Positions 34,465 to 43,499 of a stretch of DNA of 64,000 nucleotides are shown here, in pieces. The first letter of the stretch is position 1; each line of letters starts with the position of its first letter. The stretch is from Alteribacter aurantiacus DSM 18675 (GTDB lineage Bacteria > Bacillota > Bacilli > Bacillales > Salisediminibacteriaceae). The translations under genes were made by a program, and so were the position numbers. The notes beneath the pieces were generated by a model. It saw only the letters and a list, made by a program, of their open reading frames with translations. It was not told the origin of the DNA and ran no database searches. The stretch is taken from positions 4,412 through 68,411 of the forward strand of contig NZ_AUCJ01000012.1 in NCBI RefSeq assembly GCF_000429705.1, given 5' to 3'.

Positions 34465-34755
34465 TTAAGAAGCGCCTGCTTCCTCGTATTCTACTTCTTC
34501 CTCTCCAGCCCGTTCGTACTCTGCAAGAACAGCTGTCTGGATTTTCTCTCTCGTTCGAGAGGAAATCGGATGCGCGATGTCTCTAAACTCTCCGTCTGGA
34601 GTACGCTTGCTCGGCATTGCTACAAACATGCCATTATTTCCGTCGATCACGCGAATGTCATGCACGACAAATTCATCATCGATGGTAATAGATGCGATAG
34701 CGAGCATACGACCTTCCGTGTTTACACGGCGCAGTCTCACATCTGTTACTTCCAT
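34465..34755 (-). CDS. spoVG: Regulatory RNA/DNA-binding protein SpoVG
   Basis: 96 aa from ATG at 34755 (MEVTDVRLRRVNTEGRMLAI), with AAGGTGGT about 7-8 nt upstream; the longer frame to 34767 is not needed. The conserved VHDIRVIDGNNGMFVAMPSK is present. It affects septation and cortex formation during sporulation and virulence regulation in relatives. A sigma-H promoter lies upstream, and it is monocistronic with its own terminator. The yabJ partner gene is absent here. Confidence 0.97.
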   Translation of the reverse strand: MEVTDVRLRRVNTEGRMLAIASITIDDEFVVHDIRVIDGNNGMFVAMPSKRTPDGEFRDIAHPISSRTREKIQTAVLAEYERAGEEEVEYEEAGAS

Positions 34756-34798
34756 ATCTGCCACCACCTTTTCCGTATAATAGATTCTTGATTAACAA

Positions 34799-34825
34799 AT
34801 TCAACGTTTGTTGGAAAATTCCTTC
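34799..34825 (-). promoter_or_regulatory. Sigma-H promoter of spoVG
   Basis: Minus strand AGGAATT (34817-34823), 11-bp spacer, GTTGAAT (34799-34805), embedded in an AT-rich region to about 34860. It fits the sigma-H pattern RnAGGAwWW-N11-12-RnnGAAT, and spoVG is the classic sigma-H gene repressed by AbrB. Confidence 0.75.
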
Positions 34826-35017
34826 TATTTTTCTGAGAAATTTTAAAATTTGTAATCGTTATATTCAGAAGTAGCTACAACCTTCCTCCTGAGGCCTTTT
34901 TCCTAATTTAGAAGATGTGTGCAAAAAGCATGACGGACAGGGATCATTTACTGGACCGCCGGCGTATTTTGAGGGGGAAAACGACTTCATAGAGCTACCT
35001 TTTATTACAAAACAAAA

Positions 35018-35036
35018 GCCGCCCAACATGGACGGC
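35018..35036 (-). terminator. Intrinsic terminator of the dehydrogenase operon
   Basis: Minus strand GCCGTCC-atgtt-GGGCGGC (one G-T pair), followed by TTTTGTTTTG. Confidence 0.8.
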
Positions 35037-35089
35037 CTTCATCATTCCTTCTTCAAAATAATCTTATCGGTGCCGCAAATGGGGACGTC

Positions 35090-35830
35090 TTAAATAACAA
35101 CCCCGCCATCCACACTGAGAATTTCACCTGTAATGAACCTTGCTTCGTCTGATGCGAGGAACAAATAGGCACTTGCAATGTCAGTTGGCGTAGCAAGATC
35201 CTTCAGCACGGCCTTCTCCTTCATCATGGTTAACACTTTTTCAGGCATCTTTTCAGTCATAGGTGTCAACACGAATCCTGGAGCTACGGCATTCACACGT
35301 ACTTGATAGCGCCCGAGCTCTTTCGCCCATGTTTTCGTCATGCCATTGACTCCCCACTTCGTCGCAGCATAGTTGGTCTGTCCGAAATTTCCGTACGTAC
35401 CCACAACCGAAGAAGCGTTAAGGATCACACCGCCACCTTGTTCTTTCATGACGGCAGCGGCTGCCTGTGTCACATTAAATACTCCTTTTAAATTCACATC
35501 AATCACTCGGTCCCACTGAGACTCTTCCATTTTTAACAACTGAGCATCTGCTGTAATACCAGCGTTATTTACGAGAATATCAATGCGATCAAATGCTGCT
35601 TTTGCTTCCTCTACTAATGTTTGTATACCTTCACGATCAGTTACATTGACTGACACGGCAATCGCTCTACCGCCCTCCGCCTCAATTTCTTGAACGGTTT
35701 GCCTTATATCGTCTTCATTTAAATCCGCTACAATAACGTTTGCCCCTTCTCTTGCAAACACTAACGCTGTTTCTTTTCCAATGCCTCGTCCGGCACCTGT
35801 AATGATGGCTGTCTTTTCTTTTAATCTCAT
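35090..35830 (-). CDS. SDR-family 3-hydroxybutyrate / 3-oxoacyl dehydrogenase
   Basis: 246 aa short-chain dehydrogenase: TGAGRGIG cofactor loop at residues 11-18, NNAG, catalytic Ser in NASSVVG and YAATK. By sequence alone it is close to FabG or acetoacetyl-CoA reductase. Its place after a CoA-transferase and GntP permease argues for 3-hydroxybutyrate (or 3-hydroxyacyl) oxidation to acetoacetate. ATG at 35830 follows AAAGGAGA. Last gene of the sigma-54-promoted unit; terminator downstream. Confidence 0.85.
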   Translation of the reverse strand: MRLKEKTAIITGAGRGIGKETALVFAREGANVIVADLNEDDIRQTVQEIEAEGGRAIAVSVNVTDREGIQTLVEEAKAAFDRIDILVNNAGITADAQLLKMEESQWDRVIDVNLKGVFNVTQAAAAVMKEQGGGVILNASSVVGTYGNFGQTNYAATKWGVNGMTKTWAKELGRYQVRVNAVAPGFVLTPMTEKMPEKVLTMMKEKAVLKDLATPTDIASAYLFLASDEARFITGEILSVDGGVVI

Positions 35831-35923
35831 GTTTATGTCTCCTTTAGTTCACATATAGTCTGTCTAGCCACATGACCGATCGAGCCTGCGCTAGGCTACT
35901 TTCTTCAAATGGCTGATTATGTC

Positions 35924-37213
35924 TTACAAAAATCCAATAATGGATACCAAGATCGCAACAAATACAGAAATGACAGGAATCACAACCCCAACCACAAAGA
36001 TATCTTTATAGGCTTCTTTATGACTCATTCCTGTAATGGCCAGGAGTGTTAATACGGCTCCGTTATGAGGAAGAGCATCTAAACCACCAGACGCGATAGA
36101 AGCGACTCTGTGGAAGGCTTCAGGCGGAATCCCTGTAGCCATACTAATTTCGTAATACCTATCTCCAAGGGCTTCAAGAGCAATTCCCATCCCGCCGGAC
36201 GCAGAACCTGTAGCCCCGGCAAGAACATTGATCGCCGCCGCTTGTGAGATAAGAGGGTTTCCAGGAACACTTAAAACGATCTCAGTCATGCGCTCAAAGC
36301 CCGGAACCGCACGTACAACAGCACCAAACCCTACCGCTGCACTCGTATTAATAATGGCAATAATTGAACCATTCGCTCCACCATTTATCGCTTTTGTAAA
36401 CTGTTTAAACTTCGTAATGTTTAAGGCCATTATTGCGAGAATACCGATGATAAGGGCAATGACAATGTCTAGGTTAAAAAGGTTCAATGTACCAAGGACA
36501 ATCAAGAGCGGAAGTACCGATAAAATAACATGAGGGACTTTTCCACCCTCATCTTCAGCCAATACTTTTTTATCTTTTGGTTCGGTATAGACCTCCCCTG
36601 TAGCAGTAAGTTTTTTCTCACGCCATCGAAGGTATAAATACCCTCCTACTGCCATAACAACTGCGGCTGAAATCCCCATTACTGGAGCAGCCATCGGTGT
36701 TGTCTGATAGTAAGGCATTGGGATAAGGTTTTGAATTTGAGGTGTACCCGGAAGAGCCGTCATCGTAAAGGTAAAAGCACCTAAAGCTACTGTTGCCGGA
36801 ATTAAACGTCTAGTAATGTTCGCTTCTCTAAACAGAGCCAATGCAAGTGGGTAAACAGCAAAGACAACCACAAACAAACTAACTCCACCATAGGTAAGGA
36901 CAGCAGCCGAAACGAGCACGCCTAATATAGCTCGTTCAGTACCAATGACCTTCGTTAATGCTAAGGCCACAGACTTTGCCATCCCCGTGTCTTCCATCAA
37001 CTTCCCGAAGATCGCACCTAGCATAAAGACCGGGAACCACGTCTTCGCAAAATCAACGAAGCCTTGCATGTACGTGTCCGTATAAGCATCCAAAAGATCA
37101 AGTCCACCGGTTAACGCCACCACACCGGCTGCAATTGGGGCCACCCAAATGATTGACCAACCTCTGTAGGCTAAAAACATGAGTAATGCTAAACCTAGTA
37201 AAATACCAAACAT
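35924..37213 (-). CDS. GntP-family permease (probable short hydroxy-acid or ketone-body uptake)
   Basis: 429 aa, about 12 membrane segments; GntP/DsdX-like carboxylate:proton symporter family. The GATGSASGGMGIAL and LDALPHNGAVLTLL segments are typical. Substrate is inferred from neighbours: in B. subtilis YxjC of this family sits with scoA, scoB and a 3-hydroxybutyrate dehydrogenase. ATG at 37213 has GAGGAGGGA upstream. It lies 19 nt after the CoA-transferase. Confidence 0.85.
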   Translation of the reverse strand: MFGILLGLALLMFLAYRGWSIIWVAPIAAGVVALTGGLDLLDAYTDTYMQGFVDFAKTWFPVFMLGAIFGKLMEDTGMAKSVALALTKVIGTERAILGVLVSAAVLTYGGVSLFVVVFAVYPLALALFREANITRRLIPATVALGAFTFTMTALPGTPQIQNLIPMPYYQTTPMAAPVMGISAAVVMAVGGYLYLRWREKKLTATGEVYTEPKDKKVLAEDEGGKVPHVILSVLPLLIVLGTLNLFNLDIVIALIIGILAIMALNITKFKQFTKAINGGANGSIIAIINTSAAVGFGAVVRAVPGFERMTEIVLSVPGNPLISQAAAINVLAGATGSASGGMGIALEALGDRYYEISMATGIPPEAFHRVASIASGGLDALPHNGAVLTLLAITGMSHKEAYKDIFVVGVVIPVISVFVAILVSIIGFL

Positions 37214-37231
37214 GTAAATTCCCTCCTCTTC

Positions 37232-38806
37232 TTATACTTCAGTAAGTGTTTTTTTAGCGTTGTTACCAAGCTCCATTTTTTCCTGTCTAAAAATCCGAAG
37301 ATCCATTGGCTTCAATTCATCCGATACAATTGGTTCAAAATCCATTTGGTCTAAGATATCTCGCTGTAAGTCCACACCAGGCGCGATTTCTTTTAAGACA
37401 ATACCGTTTGGACCAAGCTCGAAGACCGCTCGCTCCGTTACATACATCACCGGCCGCTTCGTCTCGAAGGCATACGGACCGTTAAATGTGATCTGCTCTA
37501 CCTCGCGGATAAACTTCTTAATCTTTCCTTCTTGTAAAATTGCCAACTTTCCGTCTTCGATGGAGACATCTAAGCCCCCTGCTGTAAACGTGCCGCAGAA
37601 AACGACCTTCTTTGCATTTTGCGTAATGTTAATAAAGCCACCGGCACCGGTTACTTTAGAGCCGAATTTACTTACATTGACATTCCCATCTCGGTCGAGC
37701 TGAGCCAGGCCAAGAAAGGCTAGATCAAGTCCGCCTCCATCGTAGTAGTCGAATTGGTAAGGTTGATCGATGATCGCATCAGGGTTCGTGGAAGCTCCAA
37801 AGCTCAACCCTCCTGCCGGAATTCCTCCGATCGGCCCGGATTCTACTGTAAGCCTCATGTTAGAAATCACACCTTCCTCACTGGCTACAGAAGCAACCCC
37901 TTCTGGTACACCTATGCCCAAATTAGTAATCGCATTTGGAATCAACTCCATAGCAGATCGACGAGCAATGATTTTTCGCGACGATAAAGGAAGCGGCTTT
38001 AATTTATCAAGAGACACTTTAATTTCTCCTGAATACGTAGGGTTATAGTCTTCAGCGAAGGTTTGCATATGGTTTTCTTGTTTCGCTTCTATGACTGCAT
38101 CCACGAGGATCCCCGGCACTTTGACCATCCTCGGGTCGAGCGTGCCGTTTTCCACTACCTTCTCTACTTGCATCAAGACTATTCCACCGGAGTTCTTAGC
38201 TGCTTGTGCCATGGATAAAATCTCAAGACTCGCCACTTCTTTTTCCATGGTAGCGTTTCCAAATTCGTCCGCATAGGTGGCGCGAATGATGGCTACATGA
38301 ATCGGGAAAGTATGATAAAACAAATATTCTCTATCATGAATCGACATGAGCTCCACTACATCTTCTTTCGTGCAATCGTTGATTTTTCCTCCATCTTTTC
38401 TCGGATCAACAAAGGTTCGCAACCCCACTTGAGAAATTGTACCGGGCTTTCCTGCCGCAATATCTCTAAAAAGATGCGTAATAACCCCTTGAGGAAGGTT
38501 ATAGGCTTCGATTTTGTTGTCGATTGCTAATTTCTGTAGCTTCGGGGCCAGACCCCAATGCCCTCCAATTACTCGTTTAACAAGTCCTTCGTGTCCAAGG
38601 TGATTAAGTCCTCGATCTTTTCCGTCACCTTGACCGGCAGCGTATACCAAGGACAAATCTCTCGGAGCACTCTCTTCAAGAAAGCGCGCTTCCAATTCTT
38701 TCGTCAATTCTTCCGGGTGTCCGTTGCCTACAAACCCACCGGTCGCTACCATGGATCCATCTTTTATTTTTTTAACGGCTTCTTTTGCTGTCATCACCTT
38801 ACTCAT
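37232..38806 (-). CDS. Family I CoA-transferase, fused alpha-beta (acetoacetate/short-chain acyl type)
   Basis: 524 aa from ATG at 38806 (MSKVMTAKEAVKKI), GGAGGT about 10 nt upstream; the extension to 38872 is rejected because it would cover the promoter. Both domains are in one chain: N-terminal domain with TGGFVGNGHPEEL, C-terminal domain with catalytic Glu322 in VESGPIGG. It moves CoA between acyl-CoA and a free acid such as acetoacetate. It is first in the operon and preceded by a sigma-54 promoter. Confidence 0.88.
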   Translation of the reverse strand: MSKVMTAKEAVKKIKDGSMVATGGFVGNGHPEELTKELEARFLEESAPRDLSLVYAAGQGDGKDRGLNHLGHEGLVKRVIGGHWGLAPKLQKLAIDNKIEAYNLPQGVITHLFRDIAAGKPGTISQVGLRTFVDPRKDGGKINDCTKEDVVELMSIHDREYLFYHTFPIHVAIIRATYADEFGNATMEKEVASLEILSMAQAAKNSGGIVLMQVEKVVENGTLDPRMVKVPGILVDAVIEAKQENHMQTFAEDYNPTYSGEIKVSLDKLKPLPLSSRKIIARRSAMELIPNAITNLGIGVPEGVASVASEEGVISNMRLTVESGPIGGIPAGGLSFGASTNPDAIIDQPYQFDYYDGGGLDLAFLGLAQLDRDGNVNVSKFGSKVTGAGGFINITQNAKKVVFCGTFTAGGLDVSIEDGKLAILQEGKIKKFIREVEQITFNGPYAFETKRPVMYVTERAVFELGPNGIVLKEIAPGVDLQRDILDQMDFEPIVSDELKPMDLRIFRQEKMELGNNAKKTLTEV

Positions 38807-38852
38807 ACTCACATCAACCTCCAAGTTCGATTTTCGGTATGACGTTTTAAAA

Positions 38853-38868
38853 TGCAAGAACGATGCCA
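38853..38868 (-). promoter_or_regulatory. Sigma-54 (-24/-12) promoter of the CoA-transferase operon
   Basis: Minus strand TGGCAT-CGTTC-TTGCA, matching TGGCAY-N5-TTGCA, 47 nt before the start codon. A palindrome GAGGA-aaac-TCCTC lies just upstream at 38877-38890. The adjacent gene encodes a sigma-54 activator. Confidence 0.85.
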
Positions 38869-39098
38869 ACAAAATAGAGGAAAACTCCTCATAAAACCGC
38901 CTTATATGTATGCGCTTTCATAATCGGTTGTCTCTTTTCTCTCTTGATTGTAAGGAAACCCGTACACAAAAGAACACCACCTTAGCCCTAATGTAAACAT
39001 AAACTTACAGTTCGTGGTCCATTTAACAGTAGTGTTCAGTAAACCTTACAAAATACGAGTGAGAAGGACTGATTATTACACAAGAATGGTACAAAAAA
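38869..39098. other. Upstream control region of the sigma-54 operon
   Basis: No gene. It should hold activator binding sites; I see the GAGGA/TCCTC palindrome at 38877-38890 but cannot single out a repeated activator site. Confidence 0.35.
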
Positions 39099-39123
39099 AC
39101 TCAAAAGGCGGCACCTTTTGAGT
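39099..39123 (-). terminator. Intrinsic terminator of the sigma-54 activator gene
   Basis: ACTCAAAAGG pairs with CCTTTTGAGT around a 5-nt loop; the minus strand continues TTTTTTTGTACC. It directly abuts the stop codon. Confidence 0.9.
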
Positions 39124-41196
39124 CTAATTTGCGGATGATAATCCCAGCTTAGCTATTTTTTCATACAAAGCTGTTCTGCTTAAACCAAGAACCTTCGCTG
39201 CCTTCGATTTATTCCCATTCGTATAACGAAGGGCGTTCGTTACTGCCTTCTTTTCAGCCTCAAGCATTTGTTCGGCATAAGATTGAGGCTTTTCTCGTCG
39301 CCCGGACACTCCGGTCAACTTTTCCGGCAAGTGGCTCTTTGTAATCGTTTGATACGAATCGACGACGTTCACCGTGCGCTCCACCACATTTTCAAGCTCT
39401 CTTGTATTGCCCGGCCAATGATAATCAAGAAGAGCTCCCTTCGCTTCATCTTCAATGGTTCGCACTTCTTTTCCTAATGTGCGAGAGAGTTTCTTTAGAA
39501 AGTACGGAATAAGTTCCTCGATGTCTTCCGGACGACTCCTTAAAGGTGGGATGGAGATGGAAAACACATTCAGACGATAGAAGAGATCGAGCCTGAAGTC
39601 ACCTTCATCGATCATGTTCTCTAAATGACGATTGGTCGCAGCGATCACCCGAATATCCACCGGTTTCGCTTTTGTCGCTCCCACTCTTTCCACTTCCCGC
39701 TCTTGAAGTACTCTTAGTAACTTCACCTGCATATGTATTGGCAGTTCTCCGATTTCGTCCAAAAAAATGGTTCCCCCATCAGCGGCTTCGAACTTCCCTA
39801 TTTTCCCGCCCCTTTTCGCACCTGTAAACGAACCTTCCACATAGCCAAACAACTCGCTTTCGATCAAGTCATTAGGAATGGCTGCGCAATTTACTTTTAC
39901 AAAAGGCCCCGGAGCCCGAGGACTAGCGTTATGAATAGCGTGGGCGAAGAGCTCTTTTCCCGTTCCACTCTCCCCAAGAAGAAGCACGCTGGAGTCGGTA
40001 GACGATGCCTTTAAGGCCAACTCTTTTGCCCTGTTCCACTGTTCACTTTTTCCAATGAGCTGATCGAATTGATACTTCGCCCGATTCGTTTCCTTCCATT
40101 CCCCTCGAAACGAGGCCAGCTCCTTTTCGAGCTTTTCCATTCGTTTTTTGAGCGCTTTAAAGCCTCCCAAGTTTTTAAAAAGTACTTTTCCGACTGCCCC
40201 TACGAGCTTCCCTTCTTTATAAATCGGGAGTCTCGTGGCAATCATGTAGTCCCCTTTAATCGGCTGAATATCTGCGATTTCGGGCTTCCCTGTCTTGGCC
40301 ACAATATGCATGCGCGTGTGCTCAATAACATCTGTGACGTGGCGGCCGACGATCGCTTCTTCCTCCATCTCCAAGAAAGAAGCATATTCTTTACTAATCA
40401 TTGTAATCATCCCTTGAGTGTCGACAATAATGATGCCGTCATAGGTCAGCTCAAGAATGGTTTCCATTTGCTCGGCCTTTTCTTTCCACTCCCCTTCTCC
40501 TTGGGTCAGTGAGGGTGTGGCTTCTTTGAACCGAAACACGTAGTAACTACCTTCTCCACAAGAGACTGTATACTTCTTGATCCGCATTTTTTGTTTCTTT
40601 ATAAAAAAAGAGTAGGTTTCTTCATCCAATCCATCAGAAATCATATCAACAAAGGTGCTTTTCTCTATAAGATCTGTGACGTTCATTCCGGGTAAAAGAC
40701 CGTACACGTCCTTTGCCTGCTTGTTAGCGTAAACAATTCGCTCATCATGTTTTGTGACGAGCAACATGTCCTGTTCACAATCGAGCAAGGATCCTAATAG
40801 ATCCACTCTCTCCATTCGTTTCGCCTCAGCTAGATTGAACCAATCATCCGAGTACAAAATCCCCGCTAACTCTTGGTTGTGATTAACCACCAACAGGCTT
40901 GAAGGGTGGTAAGTAATCTTTTGGACGGGGGTTTCCTCTTCATATACCGTAAGCACTTGTCTGTCCATAATGTCCTTTACTAACGTTTGAGGTGGAAGCC
41001 CTTTCATTAAGGCGGACAGTAAAGAATCCCCGGACAAACTTCCTACAACACGCTTCATGTGGTCAATCACCGGTGCGTGCTCATGTTTAAACTGATACAT
41101 TTTTCTTGCCGCTTCTTGTATGCTCTCTTCTTTTAGCAATACGACGGGCGCTTTTTTCATCGCTACTTTTGCCGGAATTTGCTCATGTGTATGCAT
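39124..41196 (-). CDS. Sigma-54-dependent transcriptional activator with CBS and PAS sensor domains
   Basis: 690 aa. An N-terminal CBS-pair-like segment covers about residues 5-120 (HAPVIDHMKRVVGSLSGDSL), then two PAS domains (about 125-230 and 240-345), then the AAA+ domain with Walker A GESGTGKE, GSFTGA (the sigma-54 contact loop, usually GAFTGA), and DGGTIFLDEIGE, and a Fis-type helix-turn-helix at the end (NKSKAAKVLGLSRTALYEKI). ATG at 41196 has AAGGAGGTG. It probably activates the two flanking -24/-12 promoters. Ligand unknown. Confidence 0.92.
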   Translation of the reverse strand: MHTHEQIPAKVAMKKAPVVLLKEESIQEAARKMYQFKHEHAPVIDHMKRVVGSLSGDSLLSALMKGLPPQTLVKDIMDRQVLTVYEEETPVQKITYHPSSLLVVNHNQELAGILYSDDWFNLAEAKRMERVDLLGSLLDCEQDMLLVTKHDERIVYANKQAKDVYGLLPGMNVTDLIEKSTFVDMISDGLDEETYSFFIKKQKMRIKKYTVSCGEGSYYVFRFKEATPSLTQGEGEWKEKAEQMETILELTYDGIIIVDTQGMITMISKEYASFLEMEEEAIVGRHVTDVIEHTRMHIVAKTGKPEIADIQPIKGDYMIATRLPIYKEGKLVGAVGKVLFKNLGGFKALKKRMEKLEKELASFRGEWKETNRAKYQFDQLIGKSEQWNRAKELALKASSTDSSVLLLGESGTGKELFAHAIHNASPRAPGPFVKVNCAAIPNDLIESELFGYVEGSFTGAKRGGKIGKFEAADGGTIFLDEIGELPIHMQVKLLRVLQEREVERVGATKAKPVDIRVIAATNRHLENMIDEGDFRLDLFYRLNVFSISIPPLRSRPEDIEELIPYFLKKLSRTLGKEVRTIEDEAKGALLDYHWPGNTRELENVVERTVNVVDSYQTITKSHLPEKLTGVSGRREKPQSYAEQMLEAEKKAVTNALRYTNGNKSKAAKVLGLSRTALYEKIAKLGLSSAN

Positions 41197-41271
41197 GCTC
41201 CCACCTCCTTCTACTCTTAAACGTTAGTATAGCAAACATTCATCCATTCATGGTCCGATCTTTTCGGTCCG

Positions 41272-42450
41272 TTACCGACTAACGATCAATGACGTGCCCT
41301 GGCCTCCGCCGATACATAAGGTAGCCAATCCTCGCTTTGCGTCCCGTCGCTTCATTTCATGTAGCAAAGAAACCAAAATACGCGCGCCTGATGCCCCAAT
41401 TGGGTGACCAAGGGCTATGGCCCCTCCATTTACGTTTACCTTATCCGGGTCCAGGTTAAGATCGTTAACCACACTTAATGCTTGCGCAGCAAACGCTTCA
41501 TTTGCCTCAATTAAATCAAGGTCATCTGTGGTCAAGTTGGCTCTTTTTAATGCTTGAATTGTTGCAGGTACTGGGCCATACCCCATAATGTTCGGATCTA
41601 ATGCTGCATTTCCGTATGCCGTGATCGTGGCAAGAGGCGTTATGCCAAGCTCTTCCGCTTTTTCTTTTGCCATGACAATCACCATGGCCGCTCCATCGTT
41701 AATACCTGACGCCGATCCCGCAGTAACGGTACCGTCTTTTTTAAACGCAGGGCGGAGCTTCGCAAGCTTCTCCATGGTCATCCCATGCTTTGGGAACTCG
41801 TCATCTTTTACACGTTTTGCTTCTGCTTTCCGTTTCGGAATGTCAACAGGAACAATCTCTTCCTCAAACCGACCAGCTTTTTGCGATGCTTCTGCCCGTT
41901 GCTGGCTTTTCAATGCATAGGCATCTTGATCTTCTCGAGATAGCTCCCATCTGGTCGCGATATTCTCTGCTGTTATACCCATATGAATGTCTTCAAAGGC
42001 ATCCGTAAGACCGTCCCGTAACATTGTGTCAACCATTCGCCCGTCTCCCATTCGTTGTCCGAAGCGTGCCTGTGGCAACACGTAAGGGGCGTTGCTCATG
42101 CTTTCTGTTCCTCCAGCTAAAATGACATCTGCATCACCAAGAGCGATAAACTGAGCTGCCATACTCACCGTTCGAAGACCCGATCCGCATAGCTTGTTAA
42201 TGGTTGTGGCCGTAATCGTATCTGGAAGTCCTGCGTGAATGGCCACTTGTCGTGCTACATTTTGTCCAAGGCCGGCTGAGAGAACGTTGCCGATCAACAC
42301 ATCATCAATCATGTCAGGGGTAATCGTTGCCCGCTCAATGGCCCCCCTGGCTGCGATTGTTCCTAACTCCACTGCCGACTTCTCTTTTAAAGCACCGCCA
42401 AAATTTCCGATTGGTGTTCGAGCAGCGCTCACAATAACGACTTCTCTCAT
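41272..42450 (-). CDS. Acetyl-CoA C-acetyltransferase (thiolase)
   Basis: 392 aa. Catalytic Cys88 in NKLCGSG, His349 in GHPIGASGAR and Cys379 in CIGGGQGTS. It splits acetoacetyl-CoA to two acetyl-CoA, completing the route from 3-hydroxybutyrate through acetoacetate and CoA-transfer, or runs in reverse. ATG at 42450 has GAGGAGG upstream, and a sigma-54 promoter starts 50 nt before it. The activator gene follows 75 nt downstream on the same strand. Confidence 0.94.
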   Translation of the reverse strand: MREVVIVSAARTPIGNFGGALKEKSAVELGTIAARGAIERATITPDMIDDVLIGNVLSAGLGQNVARQVAIHAGLPDTITATTINKLCGSGLRTVSMAAQFIALGDADVILAGGTESMSNAPYVLPQARFGQRMGDGRMVDTMLRDGLTDAFEDIHMGITAENIATRWELSREDQDAYALKSQQRAEASQKAGRFEEEIVPVDIPKRKAEAKRVKDDEFPKHGMTMEKLAKLRPAFKKDGTVTAGSASGINDGAAMVIVMAKEKAEELGITPLATITAYGNAALDPNIMGYGPVPATIQALKRANLTTDDLDLIEANEAFAAQALSVVNDLNLDPDKVNVNGGAIALGHPIGASGARILVSLLHEMKRRDAKRGLATLCIGGGQGTSLIVSR

Positions 42451-42499
42451 TTCTATTCCTCCTCATGGTTTGAGTGATTCGTTTCTCACCCTGTATTTA

Positions 42500-42515
42500 T
42501 GCAAGTTTTATGCCA
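42500..42515 (-). promoter_or_regulatory. Sigma-54 (-24/-12) promoter of the thiolase gene
   Basis: Minus strand TGGCAT-AAAAC-TTGCA, the same form as the promoter at 38853-38868, 50 nt before the thiolase start. It lies directly after the purR terminator. Confidence 0.85.
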
Positions 42516-42582
42516 GTGTGGAGGTGGTACTCGCACGTCTTTTTAATAGGAATAGGGAGGCACGAAAGCAAAAACAAAAAAA

Positions 42583-42601
42583 CCGCTCCATTAAGGAACG
42601 G
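42583..42601 (-). terminator. Intrinsic terminator of purR
   Basis: Minus strand CCGTTCC-ttaat-GGAGCGG (one G-T pair), then TTTTTTTG. Confidence 0.85.
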
Positions 42602-42611
42602 CCTTCACTAG

Positions 42612-43424
42612 TTAAAAGAGATTTCCAATTTCTGCTTTGATCGTTTTTGCTTTTGCATCTACTTGAGATATCTTCGTAAGCGATGTGTATTCATCTACAA
42701 GTGGTTCTTCTTCATGAACGGCTTCTGTCAGGACACCGATTCCCGCAACAGTGGATTGAAATTCATGCACGAGCTCCATCATGCCGCGAATGGTTCCCCC
42801 AGCTTTCATAAAGTCATCAATAATCAACACGTTCGAGTGAGGCTTCAGACTCCGCCTTGCCAATGACATGGTCTGGATGCGCTTTTTGGACCCTGACACG
42901 TAGTTAATGCTCACAATGGACCCTTCTGTAATCCGATGCTCGTGCCTAACGATGCTTACCGGCACGTTCAATTGAGAAGCTACGGCGTACGCGAGAGGAA
43001 TCCCCTTGGTTGCCATTGTCATGACCGCATCTACGTTTGCATGTCGGTAACGGGAGGCAAAAATTCGCCCGATACTTTGTACAAGTGTGGGGTCTCCAAT
43101 AACATCCATCATGTAAAGGTAACCACCTGGTAAGATCCGATCCGGATCTTCCAGTCGCTCACAGAGCTCTTCGAGGAATGTTGTAGCGGTTTCTTCATCC
43201 ACGCTCGGAATAAACGTCACGCCACCGGTGGCTCCTGCCGCCGTCTCAAGCGTTCCGATCTTTTTTGCTTCAAACATTTCTTTTACGATCGTCAAATCTT
43301 CACTAATCGATGATTTGGCCGATTGATAACGTTCTGAAAAATAAGTTAAAGGCACTTGCCGATGAGGATTGTCCATAAAATAGTGGGTCATATCCACCAG
43401 CCGCCCGCTCCTGCGAAATTTCAT
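42612..43424 (-). CDS. purR: Purine operon repressor
   Basis: 270 aa. An N-terminal winged helix (RRSGRLVDMTHYFMDNPHRQ) covers about residues 1-75, followed by a phosphoribosyltransferase-fold domain with the PRPP loop NVLIIDDFMKAGGTI near 200. It binds PRPP and represses purine synthesis genes in Bacillus. ATG at 43424 has GGAGGTTGA. Elsewhere it is followed by yabJ and spoVG; here by a terminator and the accessory sigma-54 block. Confidence 0.97.
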   Translation of the reverse strand: MKFRRSGRLVDMTHYFMDNPHRQVPLTYFSERYQSAKSSISEDLTIVKEMFEAKKIGTLETAAGATGGVTFIPSVDEETATTFLEELCERLEDPDRILPGGYLYMMDVIGDPTLVQSIGRIFASRYRHANVDAVMTMATKGIPLAYAVASQLNVPVSIVRHEHRITEGSIVSINYVSGSKKRIQTMSLARRSLKPHSNVLIIDDFMKAGGTIRGMMELVHEFQSTVAGIGVLTEAVHEEEPLVDEYTSLTKISQVDAKAKTIKAEIGNLF

Positions 43425-43499
43425 CCGTCAACCTCCGTGTAAAATCCGAATATTTAAAGTTAATATATCATTATTGTCCGGATTTTACAAATCCATACC

